The position numbers and the translations under genes were made by a program. The notes under the pieces were generated by a model. The model saw nothing but the letters and a program-made list of their open reading frames with translations. It did not search any database and was not told the origin of the DNA. A DNA stretch of 19,905 bases. Source: an uncultured Mailhella sp. (GTDB taxonomy: Bacteria; Desulfobacterota; Desulfovibrionia; Desulfovibrionales; Desulfovibrionaceae). Every line of letters starts with the position of its first letter. Position 1 is the stretch's first letter. The stretch covers positions 1-19,905 of the forward strand of contig CAJTSU010000057.1 in the NCBI GenBank assembly GCA_910579055.1, in the 5' to 3' direction. This document shows positions 1-8,443 of the stretch, in pieces.

Positions 1-37
1 CTCCGGCTTCAGGCGTGAAACCTGCGCGCCAGAACAT
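1..37 (-). CDS. Possible 5' end of a gene running off the left edge
   Basis: An ATG at position 37 (minus strand) opens a frame reading MFWRAGFTPEAG up to the window edge. It lies 39 bp after the fadD stop on the same strand and has an AGGA-type ribosome binding site a few bases upstream. It could be the next gene of the dapB-nadE-fadD series. Only 12 residues are visible, so no function can be given and the frame may be spurious. Confidence 0.3.
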   Translation of the reverse strand, partial: MFWRAGFTPEAG

Positions 38-76
38 AGGATCCTGGCTGGCAGACACTTTCAATCGCAAAACGCT

Positions 77-1897
77 CTAGTTGGAGGCGGCGTCATGCGG
101 TGGAGCAGTTTGCTCTGTTGTGGGGCTGTCCGGGGCAGGGGCAAGCTCCGCGCATCCTGGTGCGGGGGCGATCGGTTGAGATTTTGCCGCGTCTTCGACC
201 TCCCTGGCATCCTGGGTTTCCATTTTCTTGGTTTCCTCATCGCGGAGCGCACGACGCAGCACTTTACCCACCATGGATTTGGGGAGTTCTTCACGGAACT
301 CGAAAATGCGAGGCACCTTGTAGGATGCCAGCTTCTGGCGGCAAAACGCCGCCAGTTCGGAGACTGTGAGTTTTTCACCTGGTTTGGTGACAATATAGGC
401 TTTGAGCGTTTCGCCGCGTGAGCGGTGAGGCACGCACAGCGAGACGGCTTCCTGAACTTTGGGGTGTTCATACAGGACTTCGTCGATCTCGCTGGGGAAG
501 ACATTGTACCCGCCGACAATAGCCATATCTTTTTTCCGGTCCACGATAAAGAAATATCCATCGTCATCCTGGTAGGCGATATCTCCGGTATAAAGCCAGC
601 CGTCACGCAAGGTACGCGCTGTTTCCTCCGGCTGATTCCAGTAACCGAGCATAACCTGCGGTCCGCGCACGATAAGCTCGCCCGGAGTGTTGGGAGGCTG
701 TGTTTCCGTGCCGGTTTCGAGGTCTACAATACGCGCCTCGGTTCCGGTGATGGGGACGCCGATGGAGCCTGCCTTCTGGCGGCCGTGCAGGGGATTGGCA
801 ATGACCACGGGAGAGGCTTCAGTCAGACCAAGGCCTTCGGTGATTTTTGCCTTGGTGATGTTTTGGAACAGGCGCATGCTGTTGATGGGGAAGGGGGAAG
901 CGCCGGATATGCACATTTGGATGCAGGTGAGGTCATAGTCGCTGATATTTTTCTGCTGCATAAGCGACATATAGATGGCAGGAGCCCCGCAGAAAAAAGT
1001 CGGACGGCGCTTTTTGATCATCTCAAGCAGGTCATGCGGCACATAGCGCGGCACGGGGATGGTGGGAGAAGCGTATACCGCCGGAAGGAGCACCGTCCCG
1101 ACCAGACCGAAGACATGGAAAAAGGGCATGACCCCGATAAACAGATGAGGCGTGCTCTTGGCGTCTCCGCGGATGATGGAAAGAAGCTGGGAAATCTGGG
1201 CGGAAATATTATAATGGGTGAGCATTGCCCCTTTGGAAAAACCGGTGGTTCCCCCTGTATACTGGAGCAGGGCAATGGTTTCATGCGGGTCTGTCATTTC
1301 GGCGCTGTAGCGCTTGCCCGTCTTGAACATTTCCTTCCAGCGCAGCACCTGACGATCGTAGGAAATAGGGGGGATGCCTCCCTGCCGCTTGGCCTGGAGG
1401 GGCTGAAGCCAACTGAGAGGAAAGGCGAGGCCATCTGCAATGCGGGTCACAATATAAGTTTGGATGTTGAGGCGGTCGCGCAATGGGGCAATTTTGTTCC
1501 AGAACATGTCAAGCGTGATCAGGAACTTGGGATCTGAGTCCGCAAAATGGTGCGTCAGCTCTTTTTCCATATAGAGCGGGTTGGTCATGACGACCACCGC
1601 CCCTGCCTTGAGCGCGCCCCAGAAGGCGATAATCGTCTGGGGCAGGTTGGGCAGCATGATGGCAACGCGGTCGCCGTTCTCCAGCCCATGTTCGCGCAGG
1701 GTGGCGGCGAACTGCTCTGCCTTGTCCTGCAGTTGAGCATAGGTCATGCTCATGTTTTCAAATACAACGGCTTTTCGTTTGCCAAATTGCTCCGCCGCCC
1801 GATCCAGGTAGCTGGGCAAAGAACAGGGCGTTATATCAAAATTCTCCGGCGCATTGCCGTCAAAATGAGCTTCCCATGGGATAATCGGTAAAGCCAT
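77..1897 (-). CDS. fadD: Long-chain fatty-acid--CoA ligase (AMP-forming)
   Basis: 606 aa member of the ANL adenylating superfamily. It is predicted to activate a fatty acid with ATP to the acyl-AMP and then to the acyl-CoA thioester at the inner face of the membrane. The ATP-binding P-loop YTGGTTGFSKG is at residues 213-223, EGLGLTE at 354-360, the TGD motif at 437-439, the hinge region DRKKDMAIVGGYNVFPSE at 453-470, and the catalytic lysine in PKSMVGKVLRR is K545. The ATG is supported by AAGGA about 8 bp upstream. Residues after about 555 form an Ala/Pro/Glu/Asp-rich tail of about 50 residues that looks disordered and makes the protein longer than the roughly 560 aa of typical FadD. The gene follows nadE by 62 bp with no terminator, so co-transcription is likely. 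Chain-length specificity cannot be read from the sequence; another medium- or aryl-acid ligase is possible. Confidence 0.88.
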   Translation of the reverse strand: MALPIIPWEAHFDGNAPENFDITPCSLPSYLDRAAEQFGKRKAVVFENMSMTYAQLQDKAEQFAATLREHGLENGDRVAIMLPNLPQTIIAFWGALKAGAVVVMTNPLYMEKELTHHFADSDPKFLITLDMFWNKIAPLRDRLNIQTYIVTRIADGLAFPLSWLQPLQAKRQGGIPPISYDRQVLRWKEMFKTGKRYSAEMTDPHETIALLQYTGGTTGFSKGAMLTHYNISAQISQLLSIIRGDAKSTPHLFIGVMPFFHVFGLVGTVLLPAVYASPTIPVPRYVPHDLLEMIKKRRPTFFCGAPAIYMSLMQQKNISDYDLTCIQMCISGASPFPINSMRLFQNITKAKITEGLGLTEASPVVIANPLHGRQKAGSIGVPITGTEARIVDLETGTETQPPNTPGELIVRGPQVMLGYWNQPEETARTLRDGWLYTGDIAYQDDDGYFFIVDRKKDMAIVGGYNVFPSEIDEVLYEHPKVQEAVSLCVPHRSRGETLKAYIVTKPGEKLTVSELAAFCRQKLASYKVPRIFEFREELPKSMVGKVLRRALRDEETKKMETQDAREVEDAAKSQPIAPAPGCAELAPAPDSPTTEQTAPPHDAASN

Positions 1898-1959
1898 GCG
1901 TTAAATCCTTGCGTTTTGGCATGTTTTTTTGAAGTGCTGTGCAACAAACAGGGCCTGCG

Positions 1960-3513
1960 TCAGCAGCATAAAATTCTGGCAGAAGCGGGCATGACCCATT
2001 CATACCCCAGAGTACATCGGCTGAGGCGCAGACAGGGGGCCATCTGATGACGCTTGAATTCGGCAATTTCAATTTTTCGCAGGACGGAATTCAATGTGGC
2101 TTGGTCACAGCCCTCAACCTGGATGTCCTTCGGACTGCGCTGTTCTTCAAAAAGCTGGCGCAATATCTCGTCCAGTATTTCATACGGCGGCAGGCTGTCT
2201 TCATCTTTCTGGCCGGGATGCAGCTCCGCTGAGGGCGCTTTTGTAAAAATATTTTCAGGAATGATTTCCCGCCCCTTATTGGCATTGTACCAGCGAGCCA
2301 CAGTATAGACCTCTGTTTTGTAGATATCGCCTATGGGTTCAAGGGCTCCCACGGTGTCGCCGTAAAGGGTGCAATAGCCCACCGCGTTTTCCGACTTGTT
2401 GCCCGTGCCCAGTACAAACGCGCCAGTATGATTGGCAAGAGCCATGAGCAGTGTGCCTCTGATACGCGGCTGAATATTTTCCGTCACCATGTCCACGCCT
2501 TCTGTCGTCGGAGAGGGAAGCCCCTGCAAGGGAAGGGCAAGCGCGGAAGAGAATGCTTTCATTATCGCTTGGATGGCTACGGTATGTGAAGAGATACCCA
2601 GATTCCGTACCAGAGTTTCGGCGTCAGTCAGGCTGTGCTCACTGCTCCATTGCGAAGGCATAAGCAGTGCCGACACCTGTTCGGATCCCAGTGCTTCAGC
2701 CGCCATGCAGGCCACAATGGCGGAGTCCATTCCTCCTGACAGTCCCAGGACGATGTGGGAAAGGCCACATTTGCGGGCGTAGTCGCGGATGCCGGTCACG
2801 CATGCACAGAACAGGCTTTCTTCCCGTGCAGGGAGGGGGGAAACATGTTGTACGTCACCGGGCTGCTCAAGATCAAATGTTATGATGGCGTCTTCAAACA
2901 GAGGAGCACGGGCAGTTATTTCCCCTGAAGGAGAAAACGCGCAACTGCCGCCCGACAGAATCAGAGCGTCCGTCGCCCCCCAGAGTTTGACGGAGAGCAC
3001 GGGACGGTTCCACAGGCGGGCGATGTTCGCGCACTCGGCTTCATATGCAACCTGCTCTTCCGGCATAAAGCGGCGGGGCGTCATATCGAGCACAGCATCG
3101 GCCACATAGCCGGACATCGCCTGGGCAGCACTTGTCCAGTCCTCTTCCGGCACATACATGGAATGGCCTTTTAACCGCAGCATGCCGGCCGGAGTGCGCG
3201 GTACCAGACCCATGTGGCCGTCTTTCAGCAAAACGTAGTATATGCCGTTTTCTGAAGGCAGCCCCATAAGCAGTTCCGGGCCCTCCAGCAACGCCGCCGC
3301 CAAACGGTGTCCGGCTTCATGGCAAAGGTTATAAAAACCTTCCCGGCGGGTCATGCCGTCCCAGGGAAAACCGGCCAAGGCCCCAGAGGGCACGACGCAC
3401 AGGAGGGGGCGACCCGCAAGGGCCAGAGCCTTGCGAGCCTGGTTGGCGATGAGGGCGACATTGCCGGAAAAGTCACCGGGAGCAGTATTGACTTGTAACA
3501 GGGCTATACGCAT
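1960..3513 (-). CDS. nadE: NAD+ synthetase with degenerate N-terminal glutaminase-like domain
   Basis: 517 aa. The C-terminal half is a full NAD synthetase: the PP-loop SGGMDSA is at residues 259-265, GTGNKSEN at 369-376, YGD at 384-386, and DEDSLPPY at 437-444. It should adenylate and amidate nicotinic acid adenine dinucleotide to NAD+. The N-terminal half starts like a CN-hydrolase glutaminase (MRIALLQVN...GDFSGN). However, the usual PELAL glutamate motif reads PSGAL at 42-46, no RKxxLP-type lysine motif is visible near 103-116, and the segment that normally carries the ICEDLW nucleophile cysteine appears deleted between about 120 and 140. The frame is open throughout, so this is not a simple frameshift. 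The start at 3513 (MRIALLQVN) is chosen by homology; upstream in-frame extension uses a TTG and adds non-family sequence. The gene lies 98 bp after dapB. The enzyme may use free ammonia or a partner glutaminase (inference). Confidence 0.9.
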   Translation of the reverse strand: MRIALLQVNTAPGDFSGNVALIANQARKALALAGRPLLCVVPSGALAGFPWDGMTRREGFYNLCHEAGHRLAAALLEGPELLMGLPSENGIYYVLLKDGHMGLVPRTPAGMLRLKGHSMYVPEEDWTSAAQAMSGYVADAVLDMTPRRFMPEEQVAYEAECANIARLWNRPVLSVKLWGATDALILSGGSCAFSPSGEITARAPLFEDAIITFDLEQPGDVQHVSPLPAREESLFCACVTGIRDYARKCGLSHIVLGLSGGMDSAIVACMAAEALGSEQVSALLMPSQWSSEHSLTDAETLVRNLGISSHTVAIQAIMKAFSSALALPLQGLPSPTTEGVDMVTENIQPRIRGTLLMALANHTGAFVLGTGNKSENAVGYCTLYGDTVGALEPIGDIYKTEVYTVARWYNANKGREIIPENIFTKAPSAELHPGQKDEDSLPPYEILDEILRQLFEEQRSPKDIQVEGCDQATLNSVLRKIEIAEFKRHQMAPCLRLSRCTLGYEWVMPASARILCC

Positions 3514-3547
3514 AGGAAATCTCTCTGGTGCGTCGGCATAATAATAA

Positions 3548-3570
3548 CTATCCGGCATTTCGCCGGATAG
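3548..3570 (-). terminator. Hairpin between dapB and nadE
   Basis: A perfect 9-bp inverted repeat (CTATCCGGC / GCCGGATAG) with a 5-nt loop lies about 40 bp after the dapB stop. On the minus strand it is followed by a TTATTATTAT tract. It could be a weak intrinsic terminator or an mRNA-processing hairpin; the T tract is interrupted, so partial read-through into nadE is plausible. Confidence 0.4.
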
Positions 3571-3611
3571 CTGACAGCAGTTCGCATTTTGACAATCCCG
3601 GGGGCAAGCGA

Positions 3612-4415
3612 TCAATCCGCCGCCGGCTCTGTGCCGTCACGCAGCACATCCCGCATATCATAGATGCGGCCGGGTTTTTGTCTTGCGAGCCATCTGGCTG
3701 CCTTGAGCGCGCCATTGGCGAAATTATCCCGTGAATGAGCATGATGCGTAATTTCAATACGCTCACCGGGGCCCATGCAGTAAACGGTGTGTACTCCGGC
3801 TATGTCGCCCCCACGTATGGACTGGACGCCGATCTCCCGTTTTGGCCGTTCGCCGATCAAACCTTCCCGGCAGTAACATCCGCTGTCTTTCAGCGTCCAG
3901 CCTTTGGCTTCGGCAAGGGCTTCGGCCAGTCGCAGCGCGGTGCCGCTCGGGGCATCTTTCTTCATGTTGTGGTGCAGTTCCAGCACGTCCACATCATAGC
4001 TGTCGCCGAGCATATGCACCAGTTGCGGAAGCAGTTCCAGCAGCACATTGATGCCCACGCTCATATTGGGGGAAAGAAATACGGGAGCTTTGCGCGCCAG
4101 ATTTTCCAATTCCCTTTTTTCTGTTTCGCCCAGGCCGGTAGTGCCGATGACAATGGGACTGCCGTGTTTTGCCGCGATGCGGGCGTGCTCCATAGTGGCA
4201 CCCGGCGCGGTGAAGTCAATGACGACAGAATGAGGAGCGGCGGAAAGAAGGGCGTCAAGCTCTGTGGACACGGGGCATTCCACTCCTGCGATGTCGGTTC
4301 TGCCCGGCCGTTCCAGCAGGCCGGCAAGTGTCAAGTCGTCCGCCTTCCGAACCAGAGAGGCAATGAGCGAACCCATACGGCCCGCAGCTCCGGTGACAAT
4401 GATCGAAACAGACAT
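3612..4415 (-). CDS. dapB: 4-hydroxy-tetrahydrodipicolinate reductase
   Basis: 267 aa, the usual length of bacterial DapB. It reduces 4-hydroxy-tetrahydrodipicolinate with NAD(P)H to tetrahydrodipicolinate in the diaminopimelate/lysine pathway, in the cytosol. The nucleotide-binding glycine motif VTGAAGRMG is at residues 7-15 and IGTTG at 90-94. The signature ELHHNMKKDAPSGTA is at 146-160, where by alignment with the E. coli enzyme H148 is the general acid/base and K152 the substrate lysine. The second signature, GVQSIRGGDIAGVHTV, is at 196-211. The ATG is well supported by AAGGAG about 7 bp upstream. It is the first gene of a likely dapB-nadE-fadD run and is preceded by a structured, gene-free leader of about 300 bp. 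I see no other lysine-pathway gene nearby. Confidence 0.95.
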   Translation of the reverse strand: MSVSIIVTGAAGRMGSLIASLVRKADDLTLAGLLERPGRTDIAGVECPVSTELDALLSAAPHSVVIDFTAPGATMEHARIAAKHGSPIVIGTTGLGETEKRELENLARKAPVFLSPNMSVGINVLLELLPQLVHMLGDSYDVDVLELHHNMKKDAPSGTALRLAEALAEAKGWTLKDSGCYCREGLIGERPKREIGVQSIRGGDIAGVHTVYCMGPGERIEITHHAHSRDNFANGALKAARWLARQKPGRIYDMRDVLRDGTEPAAD

Positions 4416-4719
4416 GAAAAGCTCCTTTTACCGCCGCGACGCCTCCGCGCCCGGAGAGAAAGGATCGGATAAAAAGAAGGGGCCGGAAAACCGAACCCGG
4501 AAAGGAGGGTATTGCTTCACTCCTGAGCTCTTCGCGAGGGTATTGAAGCCTCCCTGTTCCCATCTCACCGCGTTCGCGTTGTGCAAAGAGAAAATCTCAA
4601 CAGCTCTCTGCCATATGCTCAACGTGAACGCGGCGCGATGAGGGGGCAGGGGGCATGATTCCCCCTGCCGGGGCACGGGGCCGAACCCCCATTAACAAAA
4701 TCTGAACCTGAAGTAAATG
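4416..4719 (-). other. Intergenic region between ackA and dapB, probable dapB leader
   Basis: 304 bp with no convincing gene. It holds a GC-rich hairpin just after ackA (listed separately) and a long imperfect inverted repeat, positions 4568-4580 with 4621-4633 (12 of 13 pairs), enclosing a roughly 40-nt loop. A 10-bp direct repeat (GAGGGTATTG) lies at 4505-4514 and 4536-4545, the second copy leading into a GCTTC/GAAGC inverted pair. The part nearest dapB carries its ribosome binding site. No known riboswitch class was recognised and no strong promoter could be fixed. Confidence 0.45.
4645..4669 (-). terminator. GC-rich hairpin downstream of ackA
   Basis: A perfect 9-bp stem (GGCAGGGGG / CCCCCTGCC) with a 7-nt loop, about 50 bp after the ackA stop. 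There is no T-run after it on the minus strand, so if it ends the por-pta-ackA transcript it is not a classical intrinsic terminator. It may instead protect the mRNA 3' end. Confidence 0.4.
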
Positions 4720-5940
4720 TTAGCATGTTTTATCGGGGAATGCTATACGCAACGTGGCACGAGCGATTTCCAACTCTTCGTCGGTAGGAATGACCAGCGT
4801 GCGGACTTTCGCGTTCGGTTGGCTGATGTCGCGGGGGCTGGAACTGCGGGGGGCATTGAGGGCTTCGTCAATGGCAATGCCGAAAACATCCATGTTCTGA
4901 CACACGCCGCCGCGCACCTTGGAGGAATTTTCGCCGATGCCGCCGGTAAAGACCACGGCGTCCACATGGCCAAGCACGGCGAAGTATGCGCCGATGTATT
5001 TGCGAATGCTGTAGATGAACATGCGCAGGGCCAGGGATGCGGCCTTGTCGCCGGATTCTTCAGCCGCTTCAAGGTCGCGCAGGTCGCTCATGCCGCACAG
5101 AGCCTTGAGCCCGGACTGCTTGTTGAGGACGTCGCTCATCTGCGGGCCGCTGTAGCCTTCCGCCTGCATGAGGAAGGTGACGATGGCGGGGTCAATGCTG
5201 CCGCTGCGAGTGCCCATGATCAAACCTTCAAGCGGGGTCAGCCCCATGCTGGTATCTACGCAGCTGCCGTGGGCTACGGCGCTGATGGAACTTCCGTTGC
5301 CGAGATGGCAGGTGATCAGGTTGACGTCTTCGGGCTTTTTGCCGAGGAATGCCGCCGCTTCCTTGGAAACAAACTTGTGTGAAGTGCCGTGAAAGCCATA
5401 ACGGCGGATGCGGTGCTTTTTCGCCAGATCCTGGGGAATAGCGTAGGTGTAGGCCTGATCCGGCATGGTGGAGTGGAAGCCGGTATCGAACACGGCGACG
5501 TTGGGCTTGCCGGGGAAGAGTTTTTCCATGACCTCGATACCTGCAAGGTTGGCCGGGTTGTGCAGGGGGCCAAGGGGGATATAGTCCGTGATGACTTTTT
5601 TGACCTTTTCGTCCACCAGGGCTTCCGCGTATTCAGGGCCGCCCAGCAGCACGCGATGGCCCACAGCGGCGATTTCGTCGGGGGAAGAAATCACTCCGCC
5701 GCGCGCAGGATCCTGCAACACCTTGACCATTTCCTGCATGCCGGCCGTGTGGTTGGGGTAGGAACCGGGGAATTCAAAGGTTTCTTCACGGTCAGTTCCC
5801 GGGAAGCGCTTGTGCTTGAAGTTGCCTTCCGGCATGCCGATACGTTCCACCAGCCCCTGGCAGATGCGCTCGTTCGTCGCCATGTCGATAATTTGATACT
5901 TGAAAGAAGAACTGCCGCCGTTGATAACCAGAATTTTCAT
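4720..5940 (-). CDS. ackA: Acetate kinase
   Basis: 406 aa, normal length. It converts acetyl phosphate plus ADP to acetate plus ATP (reversible), the substrate-level phosphorylation step of pyruvate oxidation. Family marks: N-terminal MKILVINGGSSSFKYQ; HRVLLGG at 95-101; FDTGFHSTMP at 151-160 (D153 matches the catalytic Asp); RYGFHGTSHK at 180-189 (H184); CHLGNGSS at 211-218; MGTRSGSIDP at 242-251 (R245); the ATP-site FTGGIGEN at 331-338; and the late TDEE around 386-389. The start at 5940 has AAAGGA about 8 bp upstream; a longer in-frame reading adds residues with no family similarity. It follows pta by 183 bp on the same strand, the usual partner arrangement. The sequence gives every reason to expect an active enzyme. 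Confidence 0.97.
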   Translation of the reverse strand: MKILVINGGSSSFKYQIIDMATNERICQGLVERIGMPEGNFKHKRFPGTDREETFEFPGSYPNHTAGMQEMVKVLQDPARGGVISSPDEIAAVGHRVLLGGPEYAEALVDEKVKKVITDYIPLGPLHNPANLAGIEVMEKLFPGKPNVAVFDTGFHSTMPDQAYTYAIPQDLAKKHRIRRYGFHGTSHKFVSKEAAAFLGKKPEDVNLITCHLGNGSSISAVAHGSCVDTSMGLTPLEGLIMGTRSGSIDPAIVTFLMQAEGYSGPQMSDVLNKQSGLKALCGMSDLRDLEAAEESGDKAASLALRMFIYSIRKYIGAYFAVLGHVDAVVFTGGIGENSSKVRGGVCQNMDVFGIAIDEALNAPRSSSPRDISQPNAKVRTLVIPTDEELEIARATLRIAFPDKTC

Positions 5941-6123
5941 CAAAATTTCCTTTATGTTTTGAAATTTCCCCTTTTTGAGTGGGGGACTCCACACGGCTCC
6001 TTTCCGTCGACTGAGGAGTCAGCCGGCGGAGGGAGCTGACTGGGGATGAAACATGCCGTCCTCTGGCAGGAGAACGATTGGAACAGGAAGAACCTTGCCC
6101 GAAAAAGCAGGGCTCACGGACTT

Positions 6124-8268
6124 TTAAGCCAGACCTTTTTCCGCTTGGGCCTGCACGGCGGTGATGGCCACAGTGTTGACGATGTCGGGAATGAGGCAGC
6201 CGCGTGACAGATCATTCACCGGTTTGCGCATGCCCTGCAAGACAGGGCCGATGGCAATGGCGCCGGCAGCGCGCTGGACTGCTTTATAGGTATTATTGCC
6301 GGTGTTCAGGTCAGGGAAGATGAACACTGTGGCGCGTCCTGCCACGGGGTCGCCCGGCATCTTGGTGCGGGCGGTGTCTGCGTCGATGGCCGCGTCATAC
6401 TGGATGGGGCCGGTGAGCAGAAGATCCGGGGCCTTTTCATGGGCGATTCGGGTAGCTTCGGCAACCTTGTCCACATCCGCGCCGGAGCCGGATTTGCCGG
6501 TAGAGTAGGAAAGCATGGCCACGCGAGGTTCCAGGCCGAAAATACGGCTGGTTTCCGCCGAGGTCACAGCGATATCTGCCAGCTGTTCCGGCGTGGGATC
6601 GGGGTTGATGGCGCAGTCCCCGAAGGTGAGGACACGATCCTTGAGGCACATGAAGAACACGCTGGAGACAATGGATGCGCCGGGCTTGGTTTTGATGAAT
6701 TCCAGCGCCGGGCGCACGGTATGCGCAGTGGTGTTGACAGAGCCGGAAACAAGACCATCGGCGGCGCCCTTGTAGACCATCATGGTGCCGAAATAGGTGG
6801 CGTCCTTCATACGATCGCGCGCCTGATCCATACTGATGCCCTTTTTCTGGCGCAGTTCAAAGTAGGTTTTCACATAGTCTTCGAAATCGGGGGCCAGTTC
6901 GGGCTGGATGATGCGAACCTTTTCCATGTCCAGGCCAAGGGCCCGGATCTTCGCGCCGATTTTGTCCGCATCGCCCAGCAGAGTAAGATCCGCTACGTCG
7001 CGCTGGAGCAGAATCTCGGCGGCGCGCAGGATGCGTTCTTCTTCGCCTTCGGGCAGAACGATATGCATGCGGTGCTTGCGGGCCTGTTCCATAATCTGGA
7101 ACTCGAACATGCGCGGCGTCATGCGCTTTGAGGCTTCTCCCAGCCTGTCTCCGAGCACGCGGGTATCGACATGACGGGCGAAATGGCCGAGCGCCAGATG
7201 AACCTTGCCTTCGTCAGATGCTGCAATGCGTCCGTGCAGGCGGTTCAGATTGGAAACCGTGGTGAAGGTGTCGGTATCCACAGACAGGATGGTCAGGGGC
7301 AGGGAGGCCCAACCCTGTACCAGACGTTCCATGGTCGGCGCCAGGGGGAGACCACCGGTCAGCAGAATCCCCGCAATGTCCGGATAGGCGTAGGAAAGGC
7401 GGGCGGTCAGGGTTGCCAGGATGATATCCGCGCGATCTCCGGGGGTGATGACCAGATGCCCGTCCTGAAGGTAATCAAGAAAATTGCCCACCTGCATGGC
7501 TGCGATAAGGTTGCCGCTGATCAAATTGTCAAGATGCTCCTGTCCGTGCAAAACCTTTGCGTGCAGCCAGTTTGCCACATCCTGCATGCTGGGCTGCCCG
7601 AGGGCGGGAATGGCGGGAATGACAAAGAAAAGCGGCGGACGAGTGTCTGCAAAGCCTTCAACGGGTTGTTCGGCTTCTTCCACGCCGTTGGGCGTGATGC
7701 GAGCGATGAGTTCCTTGCTTTCCGTGTCCGAAAGGGTGGACATATTGGCAATGACGGCAACCGTCCGTACGGCTTTGGCCTTCATAAGGTCAATGCCGGA
7801 GAGCACGGCGCTCTGCACTTCACTCACCGTGCGGCCCTGCGCACTGGTGACCAGCAGCACAGATGCACCGAGGTTGGCGGCGATATCGCCGTTCAGATTG
7901 TATTCAAAAGTGGAGTCCTTGCCCATGAAGTCGGTGCCTTCACAAAGAATGAAGTCATATTTGGCTTCAAGTTTTTTGAATGCAACGAGAATCTTGTCCA
8001 TGAGCACATCGGATTTGCCGCTGTTGATCAGTTCCAAGGCATCTTCAAGGGAACAGGCGTATGTTTCTTCATACGGCATGTCCAGATGAAAGGTCTTCAT
8101 CAACAGCTCAATATCATGATCTGGCCGGGCCGGATCGACACTGTTGATGATGGGGCGGAACAACGCGGGACGGCGCACCCGGCCTGTGACCAGGCGCATC
8201 ATGCCCAGCGCGATGGCGGATTTGCCTGAACGCGCTTCTGTGGCTGTGATGTACAAGCTGTTAGCCAT
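6124..8268 (-). CDS. pta: Phosphate acetyltransferase, long form
   Basis: 714 aa. It transfers acetyl from acetyl-CoA to phosphate, giving acetyl phosphate for AckA. It is the long, multi-domain Pta: an N-terminal dethiobiotin-synthetase-like P-loop region (ATEARSGKS at residues 9-17), a middle DRTGG-type region, and a C-terminal catalytic PTA/PTB domain from about residue 390. Within the catalytic domain are MHIVLPEGEEERILRAAE (from about 400), SYSTGKSGSGADVDKV (from about 586) and the terminal GMRKPVNDLSRG signature. The start MANSLYIT at 8268 is chosen because the longer frame begins at a GTG and adds 14 unrelated residues; its ribosome binding site (GCGAG) is weak. The gene lies downstream of lysE and upstream of ackA on the same strand. 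In enterobacterial long Ptas the N-terminal region mediates metabolite control; whether that holds here is unknown. Confidence 0.95.
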   Translation of the reverse strand: MANSLYITATEARSGKSAIALGMMRLVTGRVRRPALFRPIINSVDPARPDHDIELLMKTFHLDMPYEETYACSLEDALELINSGKSDVLMDKILVAFKKLEAKYDFILCEGTDFMGKDSTFEYNLNGDIAANLGASVLLVTSAQGRTVSEVQSAVLSGIDLMKAKAVRTVAVIANMSTLSDTESKELIARITPNGVEEAEQPVEGFADTRPPLFFVIPAIPALGQPSMQDVANWLHAKVLHGQEHLDNLISGNLIAAMQVGNFLDYLQDGHLVITPGDRADIILATLTARLSYAYPDIAGILLTGGLPLAPTMERLVQGWASLPLTILSVDTDTFTTVSNLNRLHGRIAASDEGKVHLALGHFARHVDTRVLGDRLGEASKRMTPRMFEFQIMEQARKHRMHIVLPEGEEERILRAAEILLQRDVADLTLLGDADKIGAKIRALGLDMEKVRIIQPELAPDFEDYVKTYFELRQKKGISMDQARDRMKDATYFGTMMVYKGAADGLVSGSVNTTAHTVRPALEFIKTKPGASIVSSVFFMCLKDRVLTFGDCAINPDPTPEQLADIAVTSAETSRIFGLEPRVAMLSYSTGKSGSGADVDKVAEATRIAHEKAPDLLLTGPIQYDAAIDADTARTKMPGDPVAGRATVFIFPDLNTGNNTYKAVQRAAGAIAIGPVLQGMRKPVNDLSRGCLIPDIVNTVAITAVQAQAEKGLA

Positions 8269-8299
8269 TATGCACTCGCTTTTTTGGAGTTGACTTGTT

Positions 8300-8311
8300 T
8301 GTGTGAACACA
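8300..8311. promoter_or_regulatory. Small palindrome in the pta leader
   Basis: TGTGTGAACACA is a 5-2-5 perfect inverted repeat, 32-43 bp upstream of the pta start and just downstream of the best promoter match. It could be an operator. It does not match the CRP/FNR or Rex consensus well, so no regulator is assigned. Confidence 0.25.
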
Positions 8312-8325
8312 TAAAAATTTTTTTG

Positions 8326-8355
8326 AAAATAGCGTCAAAGGCTCAAGTTCGTCAA
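8326..8355 (-). promoter_or_regulatory. Candidate sigma-70 promoter of pta-ackA
   Basis: On the minus strand TTGACG (8355-8350) is followed after 18 bp by TATTTT (8331-8326). The -35 is close to consensus; the -10 matches 4 of 6. It would place the transcript start near 8319, about 50 bp before pta. The call rests on sequence match alone. Confidence 0.35.
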
Positions 8356-8443
8356 ATACAAGTTAGGCGTTGCTCTGTTGTAAATAGTGTTGAAAATAAC
8401 CTTGACCACCGGAGGCGCGAGCGCAAGTTGAAGGCAATAAGCA

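Noticed and set aside
4675..4692. GGGGTTCGGCCCC (minus strand) resembling a tRNA T-arm
   Set aside because: The loop is too short for a T-loop and no matching acceptor, D or anticodon arms are present nearby.
4416..4719. Lysine riboswitch upstream of dapB
   Set aside because: The region is structured, but I could not match it to the conserved core of the lysine riboswitch, so only an uncharacterised leader is reported.
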